Shown here: piece by piece, positions 18,172-27,841 of the stretch | How the letters are laid out: each line of letters begins with the position of its first letter | Position numbering within the stretch: position 1 is the first letter of the stretch | DNA from: Ignatzschineria cameli | GTDB lineage: Bacteria > Pseudomonadota > Gammaproteobacteria > Cardiobacteriales > Wohlfahrtiimonadaceae | DNA length: 35,442 nucleotides | Direction of reading: 5' to 3' | Assembly (NCBI RefSeq): GCF_003121895.1 | Contig: NZ_QEWW01000011.1 | Coordinates: forward strand, 1 to 35,442 | Translations under genes and position numbers: made by a program | Notes under the pieces: model-generated | Databases searched by the model: none | The model's input: only the letters and a program-made list of their open reading frames with translations | Told to the model about the DNA's origin: nothing

Positions 18172-18635
18172 TGACCGGCGGGAGAGAACCATCACGCTCT
18201 TATCACTACTGCATGCCCGCTGATCGGCATCTTCAATACCGAGAAAGAGTCTGGCAATCGAATAATTGCCCACTGCCGGCGCGTGATTCATGGATGTATG
18301 CAGTGGTGATCTCCGGCAACTCAACAACCCCTTTTGTTGTCATTAATGAAACCTGATAATGCTTTTGGCAATAGAGATCGCCCTCTGCCGGCATGTAGTT
18401 TCTGGAAGAGCGTAATAGTAAGATCCGGCAGCGTTCAGCCTATTTTGTTTGATTGTTTCAAGCAATAAAAAAATCTATTGATCGGCGGGAGAGAACGATT
18501 TCGCTCTTATAACAACTGCATGCCCGCAGATTGGCATCAATGATGCCGAGAAAGTCCACTGACAATAGAGATTGCCTACTTGCCGGCGCGTGATTCATGG
18601 ATGTACGCAGTAGTGATCTCCGGCAACTCATCAGC
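18172..18635 (+). repeat. P/Q hairpin repeat cluster 1 (P-Q-Q-P-Q)
   Basis: P units (GGCGGG to CCCGC) at 18177-18220 and 18484-18527; Q units (TGCCGG to CCGGCA) at 18274-18318, 18386-18430 and 18581-18625. Small palindromes lie between them: CGGCATCTTCAATACCG (about 18225-18241) and GGCAAT/ATTGCC (about 18253-18270). The cluster fills the space between two convergent genes (Mth938 and ttrA). Short frames inside it are not genes. Confidence 0.85.
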
Positions 18636-18654
18636 CCTTTTAGAACTAAAAAAT

Positions 18655-18678
18655 AAAACCACTCAAAAGAGTGGTTTT
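18655..18678. terminator. Bidirectional terminator between Mth938 gene and ttrA
   Basis: AAAACCACTC and GAGTGGTTTT pair around AAAA, with T-runs on both strands (TTTTT on plus, TTTTATTTTTT on minus). It serves two converging transcripts. Confidence 0.8.
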
Positions 18679-18683
18679 TATAA

Positions 18684-18740
18684 TGAACCAAAGGTTGTGA
18701 GTTGGTTCATAATAGTCCGCTGTAGGGTGTGAGCTACAGC
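18684..18740 (-). promoter_or_regulatory. Two hairpins just after ttrA
   Basis: TGAACCAA/TTGGTTCA (18684-18691 with 18702-18709) and GCTGTAG/CTACAGC (18719-18725 with 18734-18740) have similar loops (AGGTTGTGAG and GGTGTGAG). They lie between the ttrA stop and the terminator, a position where they could protect the ttr mRNA 3' end. Confidence 0.45.
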
Positions 18741-18772
18741 AGATCTATTTCCGTTTTATGTTTCAGTTTTAT

Positions 18773-21700
18773 TTACAGCTTTACGATTCTAGCAGGAATA
18801 CCTTGTCGAACCGCAGCGCCTGTTGTCCAATCGAGCCATGGCGCAGGAATCGGTCTTGAAGGGTCAGCAATTGCTAGATCATTCAAGTTGAGTCCACTTC
18901 CCACATGTTGACTAAATTGCATCGGAACACCATCGATCATATGTGCTCTTGCCCCAACATCACGACGACCATAGCCATGCTCTATCGCTAAAACACCCGG
19001 TTTTACGCCATCGAGAACCATAATTTGCGATTCTTGAGCCCCATTAGGAGATTCAATTCGCACTCGATCCCCATTTTGGACATTGAAGCGAAGTGCATCT
19101 TCCTCACTAATCGCGACAAAGTTAGTCGGCTTAATCATTCGTAAACGCAGTGTTGAACCGGAGGTACTACTCACAATATTCGATTTAAATGAGGTTAATG
19201 CTAATGGCCACTCCTCTTTTGAGAAGCGCTCATAAACCGAGCTACCATCTGAGAAACGGGGTGGATAGTAGGTCGGCGTTCCACTATAACGCTCCCCATT
19301 CGCAAAGTGACGATGAACCCCTACCATCTCATTCCAGAGCTGTAGCGTCGGCGTCCATTTTTTCGTCATCTCATCCCCTTTCCAACCGGTATCGAAGTCG
19401 GCAAAGCGTCCACCACGCGCATAGACATAGGCAACGCGCATCTGCTCTTCTGGCTTCAAGACACGCTCAATCTCACCTTTGATGCGTTTAACACCGGTTA
19501 ACTCCATCTCTTCACGATTTGACTCCGGTACGGCAGATCCATCAAATGCCATATTTGCCGCCGCACGCAGATAGAAATCTTCCGCATTATGGACGGGGTG
19601 ACTATTTCCCTCATAATCTTTAATCGCATTCTCACCAAAGCCTGGTAATCCCATCTTTTTCGCCACTTCAATAAAGAAGAGCTCCATCGAAATTGGACGA
19701 CCCTTTGCATCTTTCTCGACACGTGGCTCCACGATAGGCCATCTTGCAGTAGAGGTCTTAAAGGGAACGCCTGCCCATGCACTACCGAAGCCCCAGCTCT
19801 CAAAGTTATGAGTATCGGGAACGATATAATCCGCCATCGCTGTAGTTTCATTGATAAAGGCATCAATCGCCACAAAGAGTGGTAAGACTTTGGGATCTTT
19901 TAACTTATCGAGCAGTAACTGTCTAAAACCTGTAATACCATAGACCGGATTAGTCATATTACTGATCCATGCTTTGAGTGGATAAGGATCAGCATTGAGC
20001 GCGGAGATCAACATCTCTGTCGCCTGCCCTCCGGCAAAAGGATACCAAGGACGACTCGCCGGGTAAGGATTCTCACCACGAGCTACCTTCTCTTTATACT
20101 CAGTTGATGACTCATAAGGGCGCTTCGCGCGACCAATCATAATGCCTTTCGGCTGCACCATACCATCAAATTTTGTAAAATCGTAACGCGGACCCGGAGC
20201 ATAATCGGCATATTTCCCACCATTAACATGCATTCCGCCCTTATAGTTCATATTGCCGATTAAAACATTGAGCGTTAAGAGTGACCAAGTATTGTAGAAA
20301 CCATTACCGCTCATCATGCCACCATGAGTAATAATCGCGGCTTTATGTCCATGACTGGTAAATTTACGCGCCAATCCCTCAATCGTTGCAACCGGCACAC
20401 CACAAACCTCACTATACTCCGCTAATGTCATCTTATCTGCAGAGCGTTTTAACATCGTAAAGCTTGTTGCAATCTCAACCTCTTCCCCATTTGCAAGTGC
20501 TACTTTGCCCTCATAATAGAGTTTACCGCGAAGTGCTTCATCGACATCCTTCAACTCACCCGTTACCGCATCAACCGCTAAGATCGGGCTCGATGCTCGA
20601 TCGCCCCCCTCAATATCGGCAAGACGCAACATCTGACCATAAAGAGGACTCTTCTCATCAACAATCACAAGATGGGTCGCATTCGAATGACTCACAGCTT
20701 TCGCCGCTTCCATTCCTGCAGCTCCTGGCACGGTGAGATAATCTTCGTTATAACGCTTCTGATCGATAATGTAACGAATCATCGCCATCGCCATTGCCGA
20801 ATCGGTCCCTGGAAGAATAGAGATCCAGGTATTATTCTGCGTTGCGAGCGTATTTGTCATCGGCAAGTTTGGCGCAACAACGGCATAACTAAACTCAGAA
20901 GCCTCTTTCGTTCTCGCACCTGCTAAGAGGCGACCTTGACGTTTAAAAGGATTCCCCGATTGTGCTGGTGAGGTTCCCATAAAGATTGCAAATTCAACAT
21001 TCTCAAGATCTGGCTTAGCATGGGCATTTTTTGCCATATCATTCATCAATGCGCCTGATCCTAAACGATACGCTAGACCACAATAGGCTCCATGTGCAGT
21101 GAAGTTACGCGTACCGAACGATTCATTCGTAAAACGCTTAACAAAGAATTCACGCCCTTCATTTCCGGCATTTGAGACTAAAAGTTGATTCGCCTTAACT
21201 CCAAATTCTGGATTTTTGGGATCGATCAAGGTCTCAAGATCGCGAATATCTTTAAGCCCATCCACATGCCCTTCACCAAAGAGATCGCCACCATTGACCA
21301 CTTCATCGATCAATTGCTCAAAGCTGATGCGTTCCCATTTACCTTCCCCACGCTTTCCAACACGTTTTAAAGGCCAGAGAACACGATAAGGACTTGAGAC
21401 AGATTCTCCCATCTGCGCACCACGCGCACAAGCCGTTGAACGATCATTAATGCCTTGATCGCCCCCTAACTTCACCCATGCCTCATCGATCGGCATATCG
21501 TAATTGAACTGCTCTTCACTCGATAATGGATGGTAAGGATTTCCGGCGATACGAATCACCTCATTCTTCTCCTTATCGACCCGCACCCGCACGCCACAAA
21601 CGGTCCAGCAACCAAAACATTGCGTATTAGACATCGCTTGTTGTTTGTTCTGGATAAATTTACCATCTTCGATATGCCCTTCCACATTGAGTGCATCACC

Positions 21701-21943
21701 AAAGATCGCATTTTTGGTCGGCTCTGCAGAAGTACCGGTGACAAGCCCCTTCACCATATTCTTTGCTGTATTACTATAACCGACCGCAAATGCCGCTAAA
21801 CCACCAGCTGCCGCAACTCCCTTAACAATGTTACGGCGCTTACGGCGTGCATCATCCTCAACATCGATATCTTGATGAGATTCCATCGCCTCTGTTGCCA
21901 GATCCATCTCTTCGATACCTTTTTTCAATTTATCATCACTCAT
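18773..21943 (-). CDS. ttrA: Tetrathionate reductase catalytic subunit TtrA
   Basis: 1056 residues from ATG 21943 (AGGAG 7 bp upstream); an in-frame ATG 14 codons earlier overlaps the ttrC end region and lacks a site. Similar in length to Salmonella TtrA (about 1020). A twin-arginine-type signal (RRKRRNIVKG, about 33-42) follows an unusually long N-terminal stretch. One [4Fe-4S] site: C109, C112, C116 and C172 (ACARGAQ). A molybdopterin oxidoreductase body follows; the cysteine of AHGAYCGLAYR is a candidate Mo ligand. The C-terminal pterin-binding domain has FVAISEEDALRFNVQNGDRV. It reduces tetrathionate to thiosulfate in the periplasm as a respiratory terminal reductase. Last gene of ttrBCA, as in Salmonella. 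Confidence 0.95.
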   Translation of the reverse strand: MSDDKLKKGIEEMDLATEAMESHQDIDVEDDARRKRRNIVKGVAAAGGLAAFAVGYSNTAKNMVKGLVTGTSAEPTKNAIFGDALNVEGHIEDGKFIQNKQQAMSNTQCFGCWTVCGVRVRVDKEKNEVIRIAGNPYHPLSSEEQFNYDMPIDEAWVKLGGDQGINDRSTACARGAQMGESVSSPYRVLWPLKRVGKRGEGKWERISFEQLIDEVVNGGDLFGEGHVDGLKDIRDLETLIDPKNPEFGVKANQLLVSNAGNEGREFFVKRFTNESFGTRNFTAHGAYCGLAYRLGSGALMNDMAKNAHAKPDLENVEFAIFMGTSPAQSGNPFKRQGRLLAGARTKEASEFSYAVVAPNLPMTNTLATQNNTWISILPGTDSAMAMAMIRYIIDQKRYNEDYLTVPGAAGMEAAKAVSHSNATHLVIVDEKSPLYGQMLRLADIEGGDRASSPILAVDAVTGELKDVDEALRGKLYYEGKVALANGEEVEIATSFTMLKRSADKMTLAEYSEVCGVPVATIEGLARKFTSHGHKAAIITHGGMMSGNGFYNTWSLLTLNVLIGNMNYKGGMHVNGGKYADYAPGPRYDFTKFDGMVQPKGIMIGRAKRPYESSTEYKEKVARGENPYPASRPWYPFAGGQATEMLISALNADPYPLKAWISNMTNPVYGITGFRQLLLDKLKDPKVLPLFVAIDAFINETTAMADYIVPDTHNFESWGFGSAWAGVPFKTSTARWPIVEPRVEKDAKGRPISMELFFIEVAKKMGLPGFGENAIKDYEGNSHPVHNAEDFYLRAAANMAFDGSAVPESNREEMELTGVKRIKGEIERVLKPEEQMRVAYVYARGGRFADFDTGWKGDEMTKKWTPTLQLWNEMVGVHRHFANGERYSGTPTYYPPRFSDGSSVYERFSKEEWPLALTSFKSNIVSSTSGSTLRLRMIKPTNFVAISEEDALRFNVQNGDRVRIESPNGAQESQIMVLDGVKPGVLAIEHGYGRRDVGARAHMIDGVPMQFSQHVGSGLNLNDLAIADPSRPIPAPWLDWTTGAAVRQGIPARIVKL

Positions 21944-21991
21944 CTTATTACTCCTATGGGTAGCAGCTACTCGATGCTCCCCCACAATTGA

Positions 21992-23074
21992 TTATTTAAC
22001 AGCTTTAAAGGTTAACCAGCGATCTTGAAGGAGGCTCCACACAACAATAACAAGCGTGAGCCAGAGTCCAAAGGTTGAAAGAATGCCTAAGAATCCGCTA
22101 AATCCCCAATCGAGATGGTAAGGATTAATCACCACATTATATTTCGGTAATGTCTGTGATTGCATTAAGATCGCCCAGCGGATCGTCCATGCTAATGAGA
22201 GCGAACCGAGCGCTAGAAGAAGATCGATCCAGCGACAATTGATACGGCGCTTGTTAAAATTCACTAAGGTGTAGATCATCAAAACTAACCAATAGATCAG
22301 TAGACTTAAACCGATCGTAAACCAGACAGATCCTTTCTCGGGGAGGGATCTAAAAGCAGCACCTGCCGGCGTATCACTCATCGCCCAGCCGATTAAAGTG
22401 AAGGCAACACCGATCAATCCGACCAATTGGAAGCGACTTAAAATCGCCGTATGATCTTGTCGTTGCGACCATCTTGAGGAGAGTGAATTCCATGCCTTAA
22501 CACACATCGGTACAGCTTGAAATGCCGTAAAGAAGAGCACCCAAGGTAACCATGGTGTAAACCAGATCGGTTGTGAACGAAGCACATTGATCTCTTTACC
22601 GGTATAGAGAAGGATCATAAATGCGGTCACTAATAATCCCATCGAGGTCCATTGCAACCAGAATGAAGGATTGATGTTGCCCCAGTGAAGCGCTCTAAAC
22701 CACTTATATGTTCCCTCTTTCGTACTATTCTCTCTTAAAAGAAGGAGAAATTGGATAATGAGAAACAGGATAAAGAGGGGGACAAAGACAGCTCCGATCC
22801 ACATCCATGACCAAGGTGCCATCTGGATATAGAAGTTAATAAAACGCCCCGGCTGATGAAGGTCGGCTAAAAGTGCGATAGGTCCGACAATGCCGGCAGT
22901 GATCCCAAAACCCATCACCAATAATTCAAGCCCTTTAAGCTCACCATGTTTCCACCATCTTAAGATCACGGCAATAAGGGCTGCTGAAGCGGCTAATCCG
23001 ATAAAGAAGAAATATTGCACTGCCCATGGAAGCCAGGCAATCTCTTGAGGTAATGTCAGTAATTCACGAATCAT
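21992..23074 (-). CDS. ttrC: Tetrathionate reductase membrane subunit TtrC (NrfD-like)
   Basis: 360 residues from ATG 23074, which overlaps the ttrB stop as ATGA and has AGGAG about 8 bp upstream; an in-frame ATG six codons earlier is rejected. Nine or so membrane helices of the NrfD/PsrC type, with WLPWAVQYFFFIGLAASAA at the start and LADLHQPGRFINFYIQ, the conserved segment of quinol-oxidising NrfD proteins. It should oxidise menaquinol or ubiquinol and pass electrons to TtrB. The gap to ttrA is 48 bp. Confidence 0.93.
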   Translation of the reverse strand: MIRELLTLPQEIAWLPWAVQYFFFIGLAASAALIAVILRWWKHGELKGLELLVMGFGITAGIVGPIALLADLHQPGRFINFYIQMAPWSWMWIGAVFVPLFILFLIIQFLLLLRENSTKEGTYKWFRALHWGNINPSFWLQWTSMGLLVTAFMILLYTGKEINVLRSQPIWFTPWLPWVLFFTAFQAVPMCVKAWNSLSSRWSQRQDHTAILSRFQLVGLIGVAFTLIGWAMSDTPAGAAFRSLPEKGSVWFTIGLSLLIYWLVLMIYTLVNFNKRRINCRWIDLLLALGSLSLAWTIRWAILMQSQTLPKYNVVINPYHLDWGFSGFLGILSTFGLWLTLVIVVWSLLQDRWLTFKAVK

Positions 23075-23811
23075 AATACAATCTCCTGCCATAACATTGC
23101 TTGACCTTGAACTTGCGATTGGAATGCTTCATCTAGTCCAATATAGAAGACTTGAGGAATCGTTCCCTGCTCCGGCTTTAAGACCTTGATCTCATCGGCA
23201 AACTCCACAAGCATTTTGCTAATTAAACTATTAGGATCTTTCATATCCCCAATAATTCGCGCGCCACCGACACAAGATTCCACACATGCCGGCAATAATC
23301 CTGCTTCTAATCGATGCGCACAGAAGGTGCATTTATCAGCTGTTCCTGTCTCTTCATTGATAAAGCGCGCCTCATAAGGGCAAGCTTGAACGCAGTAAGC
23401 ACAACCGACACAGATCTTATTATCTACCACAACGATGCCATCTTCGCGCTGGAAAGTGGCTTGAGTTGGGCAAACGGGGACACAAGGAGGATTATCACAA
23501 TGATTACAGAGTCTAGGTAAAACAACGTTAGTTGCTTGATCCTGCTCATAGCTGATCACCTGATATTGGCGTACCGTTGTTCTAAATTGTCCCGCCGGCA
23601 TCTGATTTTCTACCGTACAGCTCACAGTACAAGCTTGGCAGCCAATACAACGACGAAGATCGACAATCATCCCGTAGCGCTTATTCGGGTCACCCTCACG
23701 GCGAGGGGGTACGCGCTTCTCTGCGGCTCGCGCCTCTTTTAACGACACTACAGCAGCTCCGGCGGTTAAAGCGCCTAGCTGCTTAAGTAGATCACGGCGT
23801 GTAATATCCAT
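23071..23811 (-). CDS. ttrB: Tetrathionate reductase iron-sulfur subunit TtrB
   Basis: 246 residues, ATG 23811, AGGAGAG upstream. A Tat signal (TRRDLLKQLG, residues 4-13) is followed by four ferredoxin-like Cys groups: C55/58/61/65, C102/105/110/114, C134/137/140/144 and C161/164/176/180. This set holds four [4Fe-4S] clusters in DmsB-type subunits. It carries electrons from TtrC to TtrA on the periplasmic face. First gene of the operon and overlapping ttrC by 4 bp. Confidence 0.95.
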   Translation of the reverse strand: MDITRRDLLKQLGALTAGAAVVSLKEARAAEKRVPPRREGDPNKRYGMIVDLRRCIGCQACTVSCTVENQMPAGQFRTTVRQYQVISYEQDQATNVVLPRLCNHCDNPPCVPVCPTQATFQREDGIVVVDNKICVGCAYCVQACPYEARFINEETGTADKCTFCAHRLEAGLLPACVESCVGGARIIGDMKDPNSLISKMLVEFADEIKVLKPEQGTIPQVFYIGLDEAFQSQVQGQAMLWQEIVL

Positions 23812-24117
23812 CTAAACTCTCCTTTCATCTCTACTCTGGAATTGAGAGGATGATCTTCCTCTCTCTACATCCAGTAGTCGATTTGATATGCATTCCCAAT
23901 TGATTGAATCTGCTACTACTTCGAATAACCGAATAACGTGGGCCATCCCACAAATTTTTTCATGCTCTTATGATCGCGACTTTTGTAAAGCCCCTCTATT
24001 GTGGTAAACCACATACCTGCTAATAAATTGATCTAGAGCAAGTCTCTCAAACTCGCTTCTCTGAGATTTTTTTGATGAAAAGAGTCAGATTTCCCACTAT
24101 ATTCAATAACTAAAAGA
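23812..24117. other. ttrB upstream region
   Basis: About 300 bp between the ttrB start and the repeat cluster. It contains the FNR-like box (24028-24041), a possible -10 (CACAAT on minus, 24003-23998) and a hairpin GAGAGGA/TCCTCTC (23844-23850 with 23857-23863) in the leader. A TtrR site should be here but its sequence is not known to me. Confidence 0.5.
24028..24041. promoter_or_regulatory. FNR-like box upstream of ttrB
   Basis: TTGATCTAGAGCAA matches the FNR/Anr consensus TTGAT-N4-ATCAA at nine of ten positions. It is about 217 bp upstream of ttrB. Placed at -41.5, it would put a start near 23993 and a -10 close to CACAAT on minus (24003-23998). In Salmonella ttr expression needs FNR, so the site fits, but a single match in AT-rich DNA can be chance. 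Confidence 0.45.
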
Positions 24118-25150
24118 ACAAGTTGCCACATGCCGGCGCGAGATCTCTGGAAGAATGCGATCGTGAGATCCGGCATCTCATCAGCCCTTTTGTATGATTA
24201 TTTGATTGCTTCAGCCCATAAGAGAATTTGTTGAGCGGCGGGAGGGAACCATTTCGCTCTTATATCGACTGCATGCCCGCAAGTTCGTATCCCTGATGCC
24301 GAGAAAAAACCTATTAAAAAAATAACCCATTAAAAATGATTATTGCCGGCAATAGAGATCGCACATGCCGGCGCGTGATTTGTGGAAAAGCGCGATGGTT
24401 ATATCCGGCATCTCATCAGCCCTTTTGTATGATTATTTGATTGCTTCAGCCCATAAGAGAATTTGTTGAAAGGCGGGAGGGAACGATTTCGCTCTTACAT
24501 CGACTGCATGCCCGCAGAATGGTACCTTCAATGCCGAGAAAAAACCCATTAAACATGAGCTATTAAAAAATGATTATTGCCGGCAATAGAGATTGCACAT
24601 GCCGGCGCGTGATCTGAGGAAAAGCGCGATGGTTATACCCGGCATCTCATCAGCCTTTTTGTATGATTATTTGATTGCTTCAGCCCATAAGAGAATTTGT
24701 TGAAAGGCGGGAGGGAACCATCTCGCTCTTATATCGACTGCATGCCCGCAGAATGGCACCTTCAATGCCGATAAAAAACCCATTAAACATGACCTATTAA
24801 AAATGATTGTTGCCGGCAATAGAGATTGCCACATGCCGGCGCATGATCTGTGGAAAAGCGCGATGGTTATATCCGGCATCTCATCAGCCCTTTCTGTATG
24901 ATTATTTGATTGCTTCAGCCCATAAGAGAATTTGTTGAGTGGCGGGAGGGAACCATCTCGCTCTTATATCGACTGCATGCCCGCAAGTTGGTATCCCTGA
25001 TGTCGAGAAAAAACCTGTTAAAAAAATAACCCATTAAAAATGATTATTGCCGGCAATAGAGATCGCACATGCCGGCGCGTGATTTGTGGAAAAGCGCGAT
25101 GGTTATATCCGGCATCTCATCAGCCCTTTTTGTATGATTATTTGATTGCT
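24118..25150 (+). repeat. P/Q hairpin repeat cluster 2: Q then four P-Q units of about 235 bp
   Basis: Q at 24131-24175; then P/Q pairs at 24237-24280 and 24366-24410, 24472-24515 and 24600-24644, 24706-24749 and 24834-24878, 24941-24984 and 25070-25114. The marker GTATGATTAT recurs at 24192, 24427, 24661, 24896 and 25132, giving periods of 234-236 bp. Each unit also carries the perfect palindrome ATTGCCGGCAAT or a close form. The array occupies most of the control region between ttrB and ttrS. A 70-codon minus frame at 24667-24879 lies wholly inside the repeats and is not a gene. Confidence 0.92.
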
Positions 25151-25177
25151 GAAAATTTCAACAAATAGGCGAATCGC

Positions 25178-25194
25178 TATAACCTCGTTATAAT
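25178..25194 (+). promoter_or_regulatory. Candidate ttrS promoter -10 with small inverted repeat
   Basis: TATAAT at 25189-25194, 66 bp before ttrS, overlaps TATAAC/GTTATA (25178-25183 with 25187-25192). No good -35 is seen at 16-18 bp, so activation may be needed. Placed right after the repeat array. Confidence 0.4.
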
Positions 25195-25259
25195 ATGCAA
25201 ATGAGCAAATTTCTTTGATGTTATTGCTCCGAAATACCGCTTAACCCAATCATCCGTCT

Positions 25260-27233
25260 ATGAAGATGCCGAAATTTCTATTGACTACCCCTAAAGGAGC
25301 GCAATTGTTGCCTTTACCTCAATCACTTCGATTTCGACCTTTTCGTGCATTACGGCGATCCTCATCGATTCTGCTTGGGATATTCATCACCATAATGCTC
25401 GGCATCATAAGCCCCATCGCTTTTGCATTTCCCAAATCCTCCGCCGATTTAGCCCCCAATTTAAGCTCTAAAGAGCAAACGCAATCAGCGCCCTTTGAGA
25501 CATCTCCTTATCGCTGTTCACCGATGGGAGATAAAATAGATCGCGATCACCGATCCCGCGTGACGATTGGCGTCTTAGCTCCCTACGGTGATGTTGCGGC
25601 TGAAAAAGAGTGGTGCCCCTGGATTACGGCGCTCAATCACGAGATGCCCGATCTTCATTTTGTCCTTAAACCGCTACAGCTCAATAATATTGAGTCTGAA
25701 GTGACAAGTGGCGCGATCGATCTACTACTCTCCCATCAAGGTGTTTTTATGAACCTTCGTTCAAAAGCCTCCATGCGCTGGATGGCGAGCCTTGAAGAGA
25801 ATATCCACTTAGAAGAGAGCCACGCTAAGATTGGAAGTGCCATCTGGGTAAAGGAAGAGAGCCCGATTCAGACACTCAATGATCTTCGCGGCAAGAGAGT
25901 CGATGCGGTCAGTCAAAATGCATTGGGAGGATTTCTCCTCGCTTACCATGAAATGATTCAAAACTCACCAACATTAGCCAAAGAGATCGCCTTTCAATAT
26001 CGCGGTTACCCAATAGAAGCGCTCTTTGACTATTTGGCAACAGATGAAAATGATGCCATTATTGTTCCCGCCTGCCTCTATGAACGCCTTGAACGTCAAG
26101 ATATTCTGCCTGAAGGGAGCTTTCGTCTCATCAATCCTAAAGAGATCGATGATTTTACTTGTCAAACCAGTACCAATCTTATGCCGAGTTGGTCGCTAGC
26201 AGCCCTCAATGGGATCGATCAAGAGACAGCAAAGCGAATTCAGAGTGCTCTTTTTCAATTTAATGATCCTGATCTCCCCTCCTGGCAACTCCCTTATACG
26301 CTAGCGGAGATCAATCAACTAGCGGCTGATATTAAACATTATGAGGAGCGAGAAACTCTCTTTGAGACCCTCTTTCGCTTAGCGATCACCCATAAGATCT
26401 GGCTTCTCTTCTTTGCTCTCTTTCTTCTGATCCTTCTCATTAACCACCTATGGCTGAGTTATGCCGCAACTAAACGCCGTAAAGCGCTCGATAATGCCTA
26501 TAAAACGATGCATGATTATGAGATGATGCTCTCAAAAGCAGATCGTATGAATATTTTAGGCGAAATGGCAAGCGGTATTGGCCATGAACTCAATCAACCC
26601 CTCTCTACCATTCGCAATTATGCTGAGGGGAGTATTATGATTCTTAAAAAGAGTGACCAACAGCATCCCCTCTTAACTCCGCTACATAAGATTAATGAGC
26701 AGGTCTCACAATGTCACAATATTATTAAGAATCTGCGTTCATGGGCCAAACCGGAGGAGAATAGTATTCGAGAAGAGGTCAATCTCCGCGCCTTTTTAGA
26801 GCAGATTATCGAAATTACTCGACTGCGGATGCATGGTCATATCGATATTCAGGTCGATATCCCCGAGTATTTCAATATTGTGATCACCCCTTCTATTTTG
26901 GAGCAGGTTTTAGCCAACTGCTTGATGAATTCCGCACAAGCAGGTGCTACAGTGATCGATATTCGCCTTAAGATCTATCCGCAATATATTAAACTCTTTC
27001 TCTTCGATAATGGTCCCGGCTTTACGCAAGCAGAGATCGATGCCCCCTTTGTTCCCTTCCGCACCTCTAAAAAAGATGGTTTGGGTTTAGGCTTAGTGAT
27101 CTGCCAGCGCCTCATTGAGAGCTTAGATGGTAAATTACGAATCGATAATCGTCGTGATGGCGCAAGGGGCGCCGCCGTGAGATTGATCTTATCGCGAGAA
27201 CTGACCCCGACCGATCAAAAGGAGCCACAATGA
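25260..27233 (+). CDS. ttrS: Tetrathionate sensor histidine kinase TtrS
   Basis: 657 residues from ATG 25260, which has no ribosome site. An in-frame TTG at 25305 has AAAGGAG 6 bp upstream and would also keep the signal segment (LLGIFITIMLGIISPIAFA), so the real start may be there. A PhnD-like periplasmic binding domain follows (about 95-370, from VTIGVLAPYGD), then a membrane helix (about 380-402), a phosphoacceptor region with GHELNQPL (H442) and an ATPase domain (NCLMNSAQAG, DNGPGF, GLGLGL). TtrS senses tetrathionate outside and phosphorylates TtrR. Its end overlaps ttrR as ATGA. Divergent from ttrBCA. Confidence 0.93.
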   Translation: MKMPKFLLTTPKGAQLLPLPQSLRFRPFRALRRSSSILLGIFITIMLGIISPIAFAFPKSSADLAPNLSSKEQTQSAPFETSPYRCSPMGDKIDRDHRSRVTIGVLAPYGDVAAEKEWCPWITALNHEMPDLHFVLKPLQLNNIESEVTSGAIDLLLSHQGVFMNLRSKASMRWMASLEENIHLEESHAKIGSAIWVKEESPIQTLNDLRGKRVDAVSQNALGGFLLAYHEMIQNSPTLAKEIAFQYRGYPIEALFDYLATDENDAIIVPACLYERLERQDILPEGSFRLINPKEIDDFTCQTSTNLMPSWSLAALNGIDQETAKRIQSALFQFNDPDLPSWQLPYTLAEINQLAADIKHYEERETLFETLFRLAITHKIWLLFFALFLLILLINHLWLSYAATKRRKALDNAYKTMHDYEMMLSKADRMNILGEMASGIGHELNQPLSTIRNYAEGSIMILKKSDQQHPLLTPLHKINEQVSQCHNIIKNLRSWAKPEENSIREEVNLRAFLEQIIEITRLRMHGHIDIQVDIPEYFNIVITPSILEQVLANCLMNSAQAGATVIDIRLKIYPQYIKLFLFDNGPGFTQAEIDAPFVPFRTSKKDGLGLGLVICQRLIESLDGKLRIDNRRDGARGAAVRLILSRELTPTDQKEPQ

Positions 27234-27841
27234 GTACTTTAACAGTCCATATTGTTGATGATGAGCCTGATGTGCGCGAATCGTGCCAATTTCTGGTATC
27301 TGCCCTCAACTATCCAACTGCGCTGTGGGAGGATGGTCGTGCTTTTATTGAAGGGGTCGATCTCACCTTACCAGCGATTGCGATTGTCGATCTACGCATG
27401 CCCAAGATGTCGGGAGATACGGTTATTACGATGCTAAAAAATCATCAAAGCCCAATCGGCGCCATTATTCTCACCGGCCATGGTGAAGTCTCAACAGCCG
27501 TAAAGACGTTAAAAGAGGGTGCTGTCGATTTCTTGGAGAAACCGATCGATCTCGACACCTTAATGAATGCGCTTAAAAATGCCGAGAAGGTGACACTCGC
27601 TCGAGCAAAACATAATGAATTACTCTCTCGATATGCGCGTCTTACAGAGCGTGAACAGCAGATTGCCGCCCTTGTCTATGAGGGATTAACGAATAAGGAG
27701 ATTGCGCAACGAGAATCGATCTCCGTACGAACCGTTGAAGTGCAACGCGCAAGTGCGATGAAAAAGTTAGAGACCGAATCTCTTGCGGAATTTATCTCTA
27801 CCCTCAATGAGGTCGATAACCTCCTCAAACCGAGTGAGTAG
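27230..27841 (+). CDS. ttrR: Tetrathionate response regulator TtrR
   Basis: 203 residues, ATG 27230, AAGGAG about 8 bp upstream inside ttrS. Receiver domain with D10/D11, phosphoacceptor D54 (IVDLRMP), T in ILTGHGE and K in EKPIDLDTL; then a LuxR/FixJ-type helix-turn-helix (LTEREQQIAALVYEGLTNKE, about 137-156). The phosphorylated form should activate ttrBCA. Confidence 0.93.
   Translation: MSTLTVHIVDDEPDVRESCQFLVSALNYPTALWEDGRAFIEGVDLTLPAIAIVDLRMPKMSGDTVITMLKNHQSPIGAIILTGHGEVSTAVKTLKEGAVDFLEKPIDLDTLMNALKNAEKVTLARAKHNELLSRYARLTEREQQIAALVYEGLTNKEIAQRESISVRTVEVQRASAMKKLETESLAEFISTLNEVDNLLKPSE

Noticed and set aside
19189-21799. Plus-strand frames of 60-97 codons opposite ttrA
   Set aside because: They lie antisense within a complete, well-conserved gene and have no recognisable features.
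24118-25150. CRISPR array
   Set aside because: Whole units of about 235 bp are repeated with no variable spacers, units are hairpin pairs, and no cas genes are present.
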